Assembly: GCA_003223395.1 (NCBI GenBank)
Contig: QHUZ01000024.1
Location: 1 to 64,000 of the forward strand
From: Gemmatimonadota bacterium
Lineage (GTDB): Bacteria > Gemmatimonadota > Gemmatimonadetes > Gemmatimonadales > GWC2-71-9
DNA length: 64,000 nucleotides
Direction: 5' to 3'
Shown here piece after piece: positions 1 to 9,000 of this stretch (its first letter is position 1; the number at the start of each line of letters is the position of its first letter). A model generated the notes under the pieces. The model was not told where the DNA came from. It did not search any database and saw nothing but the letters and a program-made list of their open reading frames with translations. A program made the position numbers and the translations under genes.

Positions 1-2101
1 CGTCGTACACGAGCGCGCGATAGGCCGTCCGGCTGCCCTGTGCGATGGTGTCCATGATAGTGGTCCAGACTGACTCACGGACATCGGGCGCGCGGGGAAG
101 GGCGGTCGCGAGCGCCACGGCGTTCACCGTCTGTGCGAGCGTCCGCATGGCGATGCCGCGCAGCCCGTACCGCGCGTCGATGGCCTCGCCCTGTTCCGTC
201 ATTCGGAAGTGTCCCCGGATCGAGCCCCGCGGCGCGCTCAGAATGGCGTTCGTGATCTTGCCGCCGCCCCGGCTGACGGTGCCGCCGCGGCCGTGAAAGA
301 ATGTGAGATCGACTCCCGACTTCTCGGTCGTCTCCACGAGCGCTGCCTGCGCGTGCTGCAGCCCCCAGCGCGACGCGCCGATCCCCGCGTCCTTGTTGCT
401 GTCGGAGTAGCCGATCATCACCATCTGATGCATGCGGCGCGCGGCGAGGTGCGCACGGTAGTACGGATCGGTCAGCAACTCACGCATCACGCCGGGCGCG
501 GCGCCGAGCTCGGCCACAGTCTCGAAGAGCGGCGCGACGTCCAGCGGCACATGAACCCCACCCCCACCCCCGCCCGATCCAGCGAGCCCACCCCAGCGCG
601 CGAGCACCAGAACGGCGAAGACGTCGTCCGCGCCTTGCGCCATGCTGATGATGTAGGGACCTACGGCGTCCGGCCCAAAGCGCGCGCGGCTGTCGGCGAT
701 CGCCTTGAAGACCTCGAGCGTGCGGGTCGCATGCGCGTCAGGTGCGCCTGCCGGCTGTTCTCCCTGCTCGAGCACGCGGCGCAGCCGGGCGAGCCGGTCT
801 GGGGCGGGGCGGTCGTTCCAGTCCGGGTCTTTCAGGAGGGTCGCGAGCACCGCGCGATGGACATGAGCGTGCTGTCGCAGGTCGATCGTGGCCAGGTGGA
901 AGCCGAACGTCTCGACGCGGCGCAGCAGGCGCTGCACACCGAACAGTCCGGCATGCTCTCCCCGGTGCGTGCGGAGGCTCGCGATCACCAGACCGAGATC
1001 CCGCTCCAGCTCCGCGGCGGCGCCGTAGCCTTCGGGCGGCGGTGCATCGCGCCGGGTCGCCTCGAGCCGCGCCGCGATCAGGCGAAATAGCACACGGTAC
1101 GGCATGTCGTGATAGCGCGCCGGGATCGTCGCCAGCGCCCTGGGGAACAGCGCGCTGTAGGCGGCGACGCCCTCGCGCACGGCGTCGCTCACGCCTGTCA
1201 GTGCTCCCGATTGCGACAACCGCCGCGCCAGCTCGGTGGCCTCGGCGCGATACCGGCCCAGGGCAAGCTCGCGTTGGCGCGCCAACGCCGCACGGAGCGT
1301 CTCGGCGCCCACGTTGGGATTGCCGTCCATGTCGCCGCCGACCCAGGAGCCGAAGCGCAGCATCGGCCGGGTCGGTACTTCGACATCGTAGGACTTGTGT
1401 ACCGCTTGGTCGAGCTCTTCGGAGAACGGCGGGACGACGCGGTAGACGATGTCTGTCAGGTAGAAGAGCACATTTTCGAGCTCATCCATCACAGTCGGGC
1501 GAGCGGAAGGCTGCGGATCGGTCTGCCAGGCGGCGGTGATTTCCTCTCGAATCCGTGCCAGCGAGGCGCGCTCTTCATCCGGCGTGCGCGACGGGTCGAG
1601 TCGCTCCACGAGCAGGCGGCCGATGACCTGCTCTTTTTCGAGCAGCGTGCGCCGAGTCGCTTCGGTGGGATGTGCGGTGAACACGGGCTCGACCAGCAGG
1701 CGTTGGAGCAGCGCCGCGACCTGCGGTGGCGTGACGCCCGCGGACGCGAGCCGCACGACCATGTCCCGCAGACTGCCTTCCTGGGGATCGCTGGCGCTGC
1801 GGAGATAGTCGCGCCGGCGGCGGATGCGGTGAATCCGCTCGGCGAGATTGACGACTTCGAAGTACGCGGCGAACGCGCGGACCAGCGTTTCGGCATCACG
1901 CGGCGGCAAGCCCTTGACCAGAGCCTGGAGCTCGTCGGCGGCGCCCGCGATCGCCGCGTGGCGCGCCCGCTCGACGAGCTGGAAAAACGCTTCGCCACAT
2001 TGCTCGCGGATGACGTCGCCGACCAGCGCGCCGAGTGTCCGGACGTCGTCCCGCAGCTGCGCGTCCTTCGGCGCGAACTCGACGGCGCGCCGTTCGTTAA
2101 C
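1..2101 (-). CDS. ppc: Phosphoenolpyruvate carboxylase (3' end beyond window)
   Basis: This cytoplasmic enzyme adds bicarbonate to PEP to give oxaloacetate, replenishing the TCA cycle. About 700 codons are visible of a family usually near 900, so the C-terminal quarter lies off the left edge. Both catalytic-His regions are present: FTAHPTEA about 140 residues in, and FHGRGGTVSRGGG near the visible end, followed by the conserved MTEQGEAI block. The start is unclear. The conserved N-terminus (LRDDVRTLG, matching the family's opening helix) begins right after the stop of the upstream mannosidase, yet no ATG, GTG or TTG lies in frame there. The nearest is a TTG at 2233 inside the mannosidase gene. 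The right-hand coordinate given is therefore where homology-like sequence begins, not a proven start. Confidence 0.93.
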
Positions 2102-5039
2102 CGGAAGCCTCCCCGGGCGTAAAGAGCCGGGCGGCCGCGACCCCCCAGGCCGCGAGATCGAGCGATGCGCGGCCGTCGCCGCCGACGGTGATCGCGTCGC
2201 CGTTCTGTTCCACGAGTGTGGTGCGCCGGGCAAGCTTGAACGCGTACGCCGCGGGCCAGATGCCGACGCCGCGCGCCTGGCCTGCAATATCGAGAACTTT
2301 CACGATAACGCCGTCGCCGTCATCCGCGGGCTTCGCGCCGACGATCATCACGCTTTTGTCGGAGTAGAAGAACGCACGATCCTTCGCAATCAATGGGCCT
2401 GGTGTCTCGTTCGTGTAGGAAGGGCTGACGTACAGCGGCTCGCACGCCGCCCACCCGCGCCGCACCGGTTCGGCTGCATCGCCTGGCGCGACCAGCGAGA
2501 GCCGGAACCGGAACGTCACCGCTCCGCCCTGCGATGCCGCGTAATTCGTGTGCCAGTAGTTGTTCATCGCATAGGCGAACAGCGTACCGTCGGGGACGAT
2601 CGTCCGCCGCCATGCGCCGCGGAACAGGTCGTTCAGCGTGAACAGGGGCGTGTCGGGGCCGCTCCAGAGCACGCCGTCGTTGCCCTCGTGCAGCCACACC
2701 CAGTGGGTGTGACAGTACCAATCGCGGCAGCTTCCGGGCTGCTGATCGCGCTCGACCGTCATGCGGCCGAGTGGCACCTCGACGTCGACAACGGGCTTCA
2801 GGAATGCGAAGGGGAATGCGAAGTAGAGCGCTTCTTTCGTGAGCGTTGCCGTCTTGACGATGCGGTTCTCGATGTCCACCCAGGGCAGCTCATCGTACAG
2901 CGTGATGGTGGATGTAATCGACGGAAACCCGTCCAGCGCGCGCTCGATGACGAGCCGTACCCCGATGCCGGGCAAGCGCTCGCGGCGCGCGCGCACAAGC
3001 TTGGCCTGTGTCAGCGCGAGCTGGGGCGGATTCTTGAGCTCGTCGCGGTCGCCTGACGTCCAGAGCGCGCTGTGCTCGCCGCCGCGCGCGTATACGAGCT
3101 GATTCAAGCCGGACCAGTCGGACGGTTTCACGCGCTCCTTGCCGTCGGGACCGGTGAGGGAGCGAATCGCGCCAGTCGCCTGGTCGATCTGGACCGTGAA
3201 TCCTCCTGCCTTGACTTCGAGCGCCTCGCCGTCCGCCGCCGGCTCACGGGCCTCGCGGTCCGCTTCGGTCAGCGCCAGGTAGCCGAGGGGCGGCACTTCG
3301 CGGAACAGGACGAGCGCGTCGCCATTCTCGAGATCTACGGACGCGAGCTCGCGCCCGTCGGTGCTGAGCGATTTGCCGCCGCCGCCCGGAACGCGGACGA
3401 CGTCGGTTCGCTCCCACGAGCCGGCGTTGAAGACCAGGCGGCCGCGGCCGGTGCGGCACGCCCGGCCGAGGCGCAGCAGTCCGTCGTTCAGCTGATCACG
3501 GGCGGCGGCGACTCCGACGTCGATGAAGCGCTTCTTGTACTCCCACTGCGCCACGGTCTGCCGCGAGGTGGGTGCCGAAACGCTTTCGTCCGCGCCCCAG
3601 GTGTGCTCGCCGAACAGCAGCAAATCGCGCCACATCGCGGTGCGCACCTCGGCACGGCTACGCCGTCGCTGCGTCGCGTCATCGTCGCGTGGCTCGATTC
3701 GGGTCTCCCACAGCGCGGCGATCTCAGCCGCGCGGGCGACCAGCTGCGCAGCGCGGAACTCGGCAAGCTCCGCGGCGGTCGAGGCTGCGCCGTCCTCCCA
3801 GTAGAGCCCGGTGTCACCCCGACGCACCGGAATCTTCGTTCCGTAGCGGCGCTCCACATCGCGGAAGAAATCCTCGGCGCGGCCCGTGACGATGCGCGGG
3901 AACGTGAACCGTCGCGCGAATTCCTGGACGTTGGCGACGATCGCTTCCTTCATAAGGGCATTGTCTTGCCAGTCGGCGCCGTATAGCAGGGCCGTGTCGT
4001 ACGGCCAGTTTTGCGCGAGGAATGCGGGCTGATTCAGCAGCCAATCCGAGAGGCGGTGGCCCATCTCGTCGGGGCCGACGTCGAAACCGAATCGTGTGCC
4101 GTCGCCATAGTGATGGGCGCGCCAATGGAGCACGCGGCTCCCGTCGGGTCCTTCCCAATAGTACAGCTGCGGGTAGACCGTCCCTTCGGTGCCGGACGCC
4201 GGCAACAGCGGGACGGCCCGCTCGGGGTTGGGACCCGAAGCGAGATACTTCACGCCGCTCGCGGCGAGCAGAGTCGGGAAGGTCAGGGTCTGCCCGGGGA
4301 CGTCGGTGATCTGCGCGGAGAGGAACGTCAGGCCGCGCTCGCGCGCCAGTTTGCCTGCCGGCCACACAAGCCGCGCGAACGTCTCATGATCGAGAATCCC
4401 GGTGAGCATGTTCGCGAAGAGTGCCTGCCAGGCGATCTTGCCGTCGCGAATCGCCTGCACCAGCGCGTCGCCCGCTTCGGGCGCGCGGTTCTCCAGGTAC
4501 GACAGCACCTGGAGCGCGCACTCCGAATCGAAATGAAAATCACGATGTGTCGTGCTCCAGGCGAGCGCCGCGTCAAGGTTTTTGCGGTGAACCTCGAGTG
4601 CGCGCTCCTGGAGATCGGTATAACCGACGTCGGTGTGGATCGAGGGGAGCCAGTAGAGTGTCCAGCGTTTCGCCGGTGTGAGGCGCAGCCGGCGCCGCGC
4701 CGCGCGGTCTCGTCCGACTTCGACGTCAACCTGAAAATCCGACGGCTCGGAGAGCGGGACCCACACTTCGCCGCTCAGCGTGACGCCTCCCGCGGACGGC
4801 AACAGTCCCGCGGTGCCGACCAGCGCGCCGCGTCGATCGGTCACGCGCGCGCGCGCCGCCGGTGCGCTCAGTCCCGAGACGGTGATTCGCACCAGGTTCT
4901 TGCGCCCCTCGGGCTGTTGGAAGAGCGCGGTGGGCCGGACCTCGATGACGGGCTGCTGGGTCTCCCGTCGTTTGCTCGCGAGCGATCCGGCGAGCGACGA
5001 GAGCAACCCCAGGAACGTACGACGATCAGAACGCAGCAT
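2097..5039 (-). CDS. Exported glycoside hydrolase family 38 alpha-mannosidase
   Basis: This 980-residue protein is a probable exo-alpha-mannosidase acting on mannosides or glycans outside the cytoplasm. The N-terminus carries a twin-arginine-like motif (DRRTFLG) followed by a hydrophobic stretch, pointing to Tat export. The GH38 catalytic domain starts near residue 130 with the metal-binding motif HTDVGYTD. The ITDVPGQ segment probably holds the Asp nucleophile. The C-terminal half fits the beta-rich GH38 domains. It overlaps the upstream edge of ppc by a few bases, so the two may be co-transcribed although their functions are unrelated. Substrate linkage cannot be read from the sequence. Confidence 0.85.
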   Translation of the reverse strand: MLRSDRRTFLGLLSSLAGSLASKRRETQQPVIEVRPTALFQQPEGRKNLVRITVSGLSAPAARARVTDRRGALVGTAGLLPSAGGVTLSGEVWVPLSEPSDFQVDVEVGRDRAARRRLRLTPAKRWTLYWLPSIHTDVGYTDLQERALEVHRKNLDAALAWSTTHRDFHFDSECALQVLSYLENRAPEAGDALVQAIRDGKIAWQALFANMLTGILDHETFARLVWPAGKLARERGLTFLSAQITDVPGQTLTFPTLLAASGVKYLASGPNPERAVPLLPASGTEGTVYPQLYYWEGPDGSRVLHWRAHHYGDGTRFGFDVGPDEMGHRLSDWLLNQPAFLAQNWPYDTALLYGADWQDNALMKEAIVANVQEFARRFTFPRIVTGRAEDFFRDVERRYGTKIPVRRGDTGLYWEDGAASTAAELAEFRAAQLVARAAEIAALWETRIEPRDDDATQRRRSRAEVRTAMWRDLLLFGEHTWGADESVSAPTSRQTVAQWEYKKRFIDVGVAAARDQLNDGLLRLGRACRTGRGRLVFNAGSWERTDVVRVPGGGGKSLSTDGRELASVDLENGDALVLFREVPPLGYLALTEADREAREPAADGEALEVKAGGFTVQIDQATGAIRSLTGPDGKERVKPSDWSGLNQLVYARGGEHSALWTSGDRDELKNPPQLALTQAKLVRARRERLPGIGVRLVIERALDGFPSITSTITLYDELPWVDIENRIVKTATLTKEALYFAFPFAFLKPVVDVEVPLGRMTVERDQQPGSCRDWYCHTHWVWLHEGNDGVLWSGPDTPLFTLNDLFRGAWRRTIVPDGTLFAYAMNNYWHTNYAASQGGAVTFRFRLSLVAPGDAAEPVRRGWAACEPLYVSPSYTNETPGPLIAKDRAFFYSDKSVMIVGAKPADDGDGVIVKVLDIAGQARGVGIWPAAYAFKLARRTTLVEQNGDAITVGGDGRASLDLAAWGVAAARLFTPGEASG

Positions 5040-5062
5040 AATTCCTATAACTTAGCGCTGCC

Positions 5063-5090
5063 TTGACTCGGCGGGTCCCCTATGTACGTT
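5063..5090 (+). promoter_or_regulatory. Possible sigma-70 promoter for the small lipoprotein gene
   Basis: TTGACT at 5063-5068 is a good -35 element. A weak -10 (TACGTT, 5085-5090) follows after 16 bases. It is the only candidate between the divergent mannosidase start and the lipoprotein start at 5136. The -10 match is poor, so the call is tentative. Confidence 0.3.
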
Positions 5091-5135
5091 TCGCGCGTCG
5101 TCGACCCCCGAACCTGTACCTCAACAGGAGCGAGC

Positions 5136-5369
5136 ATGAAGCGCATCGCATTGGCCGTGGCAGTCGTTGTCATGGCCGCTGGCGCGTGCAAGAAGGCGCA
5201 GAACACGCCTGCCGCCGAAACCACGCCTGGTGACACGATGAAAATGGCGGACTCGATGAAGATGATGGCACCGGCTGACACGACGCATCATATGGCGGCC
5301 GACACCACGAAGGCAAAGGCGCCAAAGCCGCCGCCCGCGCCCGCGCGTAGGCCGACCCGGCGTCCGTAA
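5136..5369 (+). CDS. Small Met/Thr-rich lipoprotein, function unknown
   Basis: A 77-residue protein beginning MKRIALAV, with a hydrophobic signal and a Cys after AAGA that is a plausible though not ideal lipobox. The start at 5136 is preferred over an upstream in-frame GTG or ATG because AGGAG lies at 5126-5130 and the signal peptide begins here. The mature part is low-complexity: repeated DTMKM/DSMKMM/HHM units rich in Met, Asp and Thr, then a Pro/Arg/Ala-rich basic tail. Met and His clusters of this kind sometimes bind copper or silver, but nothing else here shows that. It is monocistronic, sits between two minus-strand genes and ends in an intrinsic terminator. Confidence 0.6.
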   Translation: MKRIALAVAVVVMAAGACKKAQNTPAAETTPGDTMKMADSMKMMAPADTTHHMAADTTKAKAPKPPPAPARRPTRRP

Positions 5370-5391
5370 CGGCCGCGGTAGAAGTAGGGAA

Positions 5392-6411
5392 TCAAGCCCG
5401 GGCGCTGCCCGGGCTTTTTGTTTCCGCGACCGCACGTCTGATCGCCGTTCGCGTATCGAACGGCGGCGTCCATCCCAGCTCCGTGCGGATGCGCTCGACC
5501 GAATACGGGTTCTCCCCCAGAATGAACGACATCGCCGCATTCCCGAGCGCCGTGTAGCGGCCGGGCATGACGAGGCGCATCAACGCGCTCCACACAGCGA
5601 CCCCGATCCGGATCAGCGGGACCGGCACACGCACGCGGAACGGCCGTCGCCCCAATGCCTCGGCGAAGGCAGCGAAGAACTCCCGTTGCGTGAGCAGCGG
5701 CGATGCATCGCGCGTCACGTTGTAGGCTCGGAAACCTGGTTTCGCGGGCGCGTCGAGCGCGGCAAGAATCGCCGCGGCGACGTTGCCGGCATAGACACAC
5801 GACAGATGATTCGTCCCCGGCCCGACTCGCGGGAGAAAGCCGCGTTTGAGGTTGGCGATCAGACGCCGGGTGAACAGTAGATCACGCTCGCCGTAAATGA
5901 CATTCGGCCGAATCGCCGTGACGGAGACGCCGCCGCGTGCTGCCTCTCGCTGCAGCAGGTGCTCAGCCGCACGCTTGCTGCTGGCGTAGAAGTCCTGCGC
6001 GGGGAGCGGTTGGAACGGATAGTCCTCGCTCACTCCCTGTTGACCTCCCTTGTACACGGCGGCGCGGCCGTACACGGCAACTGTGGAGATATGAATGAGG
6101 TGCGCGCCGGTCCGGCGCGCCGCCTCGAGCGCGAGCCGAGAGCCGCCGACGTTGACGCGCGTGAACTCGTCGAGTGAGTCGTGCGATGCAACGAGCGCGG
6201 CCGCGTGAATGATCGCGCGGACATCGGTCGCCGCCCGCTGCCACGCACTCACGTCGGTGACGTCGCCGACCACGGCCTCGGCGCCGAACGCTTCGACCGT
6301 GCCGACCGAATGCGCGCGCACCAGCGCCCGCGGGCGCTCGCCCCGCGCCCGGAGCGCGTCGAGCACGTGGGTGCCGACGAGCCCGGCGGCGCCGGTCACG
6401 AGAACCGTCAC
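5392..6411 (-). CDS. Extended short-chain dehydrogenase (NAD-dependent epimerase/dehydratase family)
   Basis: A 339-residue NAD(P)-dependent sugar or lipid-sugar oxidoreductase. The N-terminal Rossmann motif TGAAGLVG binds the nucleotide. The catalytic Ser lies in HISTVAVYG and the Tyr/Lys pair in YASSK, the full set for extended SDRs. The C-terminal third is hydrophobic around PLIRIGVAVWSALMRLV, as in 3-beta-hydroxysteroid-dehydrogenase-like and NDUFA9-like members. It overlaps the ygfZ-like gene by four bases (ATGA) and is the last gene of the long minus-strand run from glcD. Substrate is not determinable from sequence. Confidence 0.85.
   Translation of the reverse strand: MTVLVTGAAGLVGTHVLDALRARGERPRALVRAHSVGTVEAFGAEAVVGDVTDVSAWQRAATDVRAIIHAAALVASHDSLDEFTRVNVGGSRLALEAARRTGAHLIHISTVAVYGRAAVYKGGQQGVSEDYPFQPLPAQDFYASSKRAAEHLLQREAARGGVSVTAIRPNVIYGERDLLFTRRLIANLKRGFLPRVGPGTNHLSCVYAGNVAAAILAALDAPAKPGFRAYNVTRDASPLLTQREFFAAFAEALGRRPFRVRVPVPLIRIGVAVWSALMRLVMPGRYTALGNAAMSFILGENPYSVERIRTELGWTPPFDTRTAIRRAVAETKSPGSARA
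5394..5419 (+). terminator. Intrinsic terminator of the small lipoprotein gene
   Basis: A perfect GC-rich stem (AGCCCGGGC / GCCCGGGCT, 5395-5403 and 5407-5415) with a 3-base loop is followed by a T run. It lies 25 bases after the stop at 5369. The same DNA encodes the last residues of the convergent epimerase gene, so the terminator is embedded in coding sequence. Confidence 0.88.
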
Positions 6412-7478
6412 GCGGGCGTGACGCGGGGAGCGTCGAAGGGCAGCTCGACGACGCGGGCTTCGCGCCCAGCCGCGCGGACGATCGCGCCAGGCGGGACCTC
6501 GCGCCGCACGACCGCGAGGCCGATCCAGCGACCGAGCACCGAGCCGCCGCCATCCGGCAGCCAGGCGATGCTGGTCACGCGGCCGACATCGCGGTCCTCA
6601 TGCGTGACCGCGCTCCAACCACTCGCGGGCGCGGCGGGCGGGTCGCTCTCGAACAGCAGGCCGCGGAGGTTGCGGTTCGCATGCCCGCGGAAATGCAGCC
6701 GGCTCACCGTCTCCTGGCCGGTATAGCAGCCCTTGGTGTACGACACGCCGCCGATCTCGTCGAACCGGACCTCCTGCGGAATGGTCTTCTCGTCCACCTC
6801 GGAGGCGAGCCGCGGCCATCCCGCGAGGATCCGCGCTAGCTCCAGCGCGTCGGAGGTCGCGGCGTGGGCTCCGGCGTCCACCAAGCGCTGCCGCATGGCG
6901 GCGAGGTGCTCGGTCGCCATCGTCAGCTGAAAGACAAACGGCGCGACGTCGCTTGTACGGGCGACTTCGAGCGCGATCCCACCGGCGGATCCCTCCATCA
7001 CGTGATTCGCGACGTGCGGGACCGGGACGCCGGCGGCCGCCCCCATGACGGCGACCGCGTGCGCCCCGGCGATGCGGAGCACGCTCGTGTCTCCAGTGCG
7101 ATCGCTGGAGCGCGCGAGCCGTGGCGGGACCGAGCGCTGCAGAATTGCGAGCGCGCGCTCGCGCCCCTCGGCCGGGACAGTGAAGCGCACGCGCGGCCCA
7201 AGCCGCGCCGCCCATCCGTCCACCACAATCATCCCCTTGGGTGTCAGCAGCGCGCCGTACACGAACGCGCCGTCTCCCGGCTTCTCGATGTCGCTCGTGA
7301 GCAAGCCTTGGAAGCAGGTGATCGCCCCTTCGCCCTGACCCACCAAATCGATGATTCCCACGTCGGCAGGCGCAACGATGGCGCCCGCCCGCAGCCGATC
7401 GACGATGTCGGCGGGCACCGCATCGCGCTCGAGCCGCGTCACGGTTGCACTCGGCGCCGTGGGAAAGACGTCGCTCAT
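6408..7478 (-). CDS. ygfZ: YgfZ/GcvT-family folate-binding protein
   Basis: A 356-residue protein of the aminomethyltransferase-like fold. It carries the YgfZ/IBA57 signature KGCYTGQE near residue 240, whose conserved Cys is required in the E. coli protein. YgfZ binds tetrahydrofolate and supports assembly or repair of certain Fe-S proteins. The 4Fe-4S protein GlcF is encoded in the same gene run, which gives a plausible functional link. The gene overlaps its neighbours on both sides by ATGA junctions, implying translational coupling. The signature separates it from true GcvT. Confidence 0.85.
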   Translation of the reverse strand: MSDVFPTAPSATVTRLERDAVPADIVDRLRAGAIVAPADVGIIDLVGQGEGAITCFQGLLTSDIEKPGDGAFVYGALLTPKGMIVVDGWAARLGPRVRFTVPAEGRERALAILQRSVPPRLARSSDRTGDTSVLRIAGAHAVAVMGAAAGVPVPHVANHVMEGSAGGIALEVARTSDVAPFVFQLTMATEHLAAMRQRLVDAGAHAATSDALELARILAGWPRLASEVDEKTIPQEVRFDEIGGVSYTKGCYTGQETVSRLHFRGHANRNLRGLLFESDPPAAPASGWSAVTHEDRDVGRVTSIAWLPDGGGSVLGRWIGLAVVRREVPPGAIVRAAGREARVVELPFDAPRVTPA

Positions 7479-8164
7479 ACGGTGGTCAGCTCACTGGGGG
7501 AGTGGCCCGCGAGCGTCTCCCACACCAACGCCGCGCCGCGGCCCACGAGCGCGCCCGCCGGATGACTGGTGGTCAGCATCACGCACGGCATCCCCGCGGC
7601 GCGTGCCGCCTGCAATCCCGGCAACGAGTCTTCGATGACGACGCACGCCCGGGCCGCAATGGGACGGCGGCGATTGAACGCGTCGTACGCGGCGAGATAG
7701 GATGCCGGATCGGGTTTGCAGCGGGACACGTCGTCTGCGGCGATGATCACTTCGAAACTCGCGCCGAGGTCGGTCTGGCCGAGCACGTGGTCGATCTCGC
7801 GCCGCAGCGCGCCGGACACGATGCCCAGACGGAAGCGCCGTGCCGCATCGCGCACGAACTCCGGCGCGCCGCGCACCATTCGCAGCGATTTCCGAACGAG
7901 CTCGAGATAGACCTGCGATTTCTTCGCGACAAGGTGCTTGAGCATCTCCGTCGTCAGTGTGCGTTGCGCGTTGCGGAACGCCAGCACAAAGCCGGTGCGA
8001 TCGTCGAGGCCGAGGTACTGGGCATAGTACTGGTCGCGCGTCAGCGTGATGCGCTCGTCCGCGAGCACGCGTTGCAGCGCCTCACAGTGTTGCGGCTCAT
8101 CGTCCACGAGCACGCCGTTGAAGTCGAACAGCACGGCTTCGGTCAGAGTGTCTCCTTCAGCCAC
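7475..8164 (-). CDS. HAD-superfamily hydrolase, beta-phosphoglucomutase/phosphatase type
   Basis: A 229-residue subfamily I HAD enzyme. Motif I is DFNGVLVDDE, in which Asp replaces the usual DxDGT by DxNG, as in many beta-phosphoglucomutase-like members. Motif II is in IVSGAL, motif III is the Lys of CKPDP and motif IV is VIEDSLPG. A helical cap lies between motifs I and II. The likely activity is dephosphorylation of a small sugar phosphate such as phosphoglycolate. Location in the glcDEF run makes phosphoglycolate phosphatase attractive but unproven. The GTG start at 8164 overlaps the end of the upstream hydrolase gene by 22 bases. Confidence 0.82.
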   Translation of the reverse strand: MAEGDTLTEAVLFDFNGVLVDDEPQHCEALQRVLADERITLTRDQYYAQYLGLDDRTGFVLAFRNAQRTLTTEMLKHLVAKKSQVYLELVRKSLRMVRGAPEFVRDAARRFRLGIVSGALRREIDHVLGQTDLGASFEVIIAADDVSRCKPDPASYLAAYDAFNRRRPIAARACVVIEDSLPGLQAARAAGMPCVMLTTSHPAGALVGRGAALVWETLAGHSPSELTTV

Positions 8165-9000
8165 GCGACCACGTTAGGCCAGCAGGCAACCCTGGCACGA
8201 TCGCTCAACACCAGGCCGCGGTGCGACAGTCCCGGCGCGATCGCAAGCATCTTGCGGGCGGCGCCCACGCGGTCAACCACCTGCCGGCACGCCTTCGGCG
8301 GTGCATAGATCCGGTCAGCGCCGCCGGCGACGCCGAGATACGGCGTGTTCAGCGCTGCGAGGCCGGCAAAATAGTCGAAGCCGTCCATTCCGAGCCAACG
8401 GCCCCGCACGTTCCACTCCATCCATTCTGCAATGATCTCGGCCGCCTCGTCTTCGTTCCCGAACCGCAGCGCCCGAGCCGGAAACCGCCCCAGCGCCCGT
8501 GACACCGCCATCGTTGCGGCCGCGAGTGTGCGCCGCACCGGCCCGAGCCGTCTCGGACCGGGGGTACCCAGCGTCACGATGCCACGAATCGGCGCGGCGG
8601 CCGCGACCCGCGCAAGCCAGCACAACCCGGCGGCGCCGCCGGCGGAATGTCCGAGCCACGCGAGCGGTGCGCCGTCCGTCTCTTCGCGCACGCGCGCGAC
8701 GAGCGTGGGTGTGTCGTGCAGGACCCAGTCCTCAAACGTCCAGGCGCCGCGCCGTGGTTCGCGCGCGCTCTCGCCGTGATGCCGCAGGTCGGCGAGCCAG
8801 ACATCGAGCCCGGCAGCACCGAGAAAATGCGCCATCCCTCCGGCTTGCGTGCCGTCGCTGGAGTGCAGCCAGAAGCGGTGGTTCGTGAATGCCCCGTGCA
8901 CGAGAAGGACGGCCGGACGGCCATCCCGAAAGGCGCGCAGGCGATGCAACGCGAGCTCGACACCATCGGGCGTGGTGACGCGCCGAGCGCCTCCCGTCAT
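8143..9000 (-). CDS. Alpha/beta-hydrolase
   Basis: A 285-residue serine hydrolase of the alpha/beta fold. The oxyanion strand is LLVHGAF, the nucleophile elbow is GHSAGG, and a His near the C-terminus lies in LSHRGLVLS. The acid is probably the Asp in GGADRIY. The start at 9000 (MTGGARR) forms a four-base overlap with the glcF stop. The longer in-frame extension reaching to 9330 lies wholly within glcF and was rejected. No signal peptide is seen. The substrate is unknown; esterase or lipase-like activity is the general expectation. Confidence 0.82.
   Translation of the reverse strand: MTGGARRVTTPDGVELALHRLRAFRDGRPAVLLVHGAFTNHRFWLHSSDGTQAGGMAHFLGAAGLDVWLADLRHHGESAREPRRGAWTFEDWVLHDTPTLVARVREETDGAPLAWLGHSAGGAAGLCWLARVAAAAPIRGIVTLGTPGPRRLGPVRRTLAAATMAVSRALGRFPARALRFGNEDEAAEIIAEWMEWNVRGRWLGMDGFDYFAGLAALNTPYLGVAGGADRIYAPPKACRQVVDRVGAARKMLAIAPGLSHRGLVLSDRARVACWPNVVAWLKETL

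Noticed and set aside
209..3056. Long plus-strand reading frames across 209-3056
   Set aside because: They are antisense to ppc and the mannosidase, have Arg/Ala-rich compositions and no family motifs; the minus strand encodes clear enzymes.
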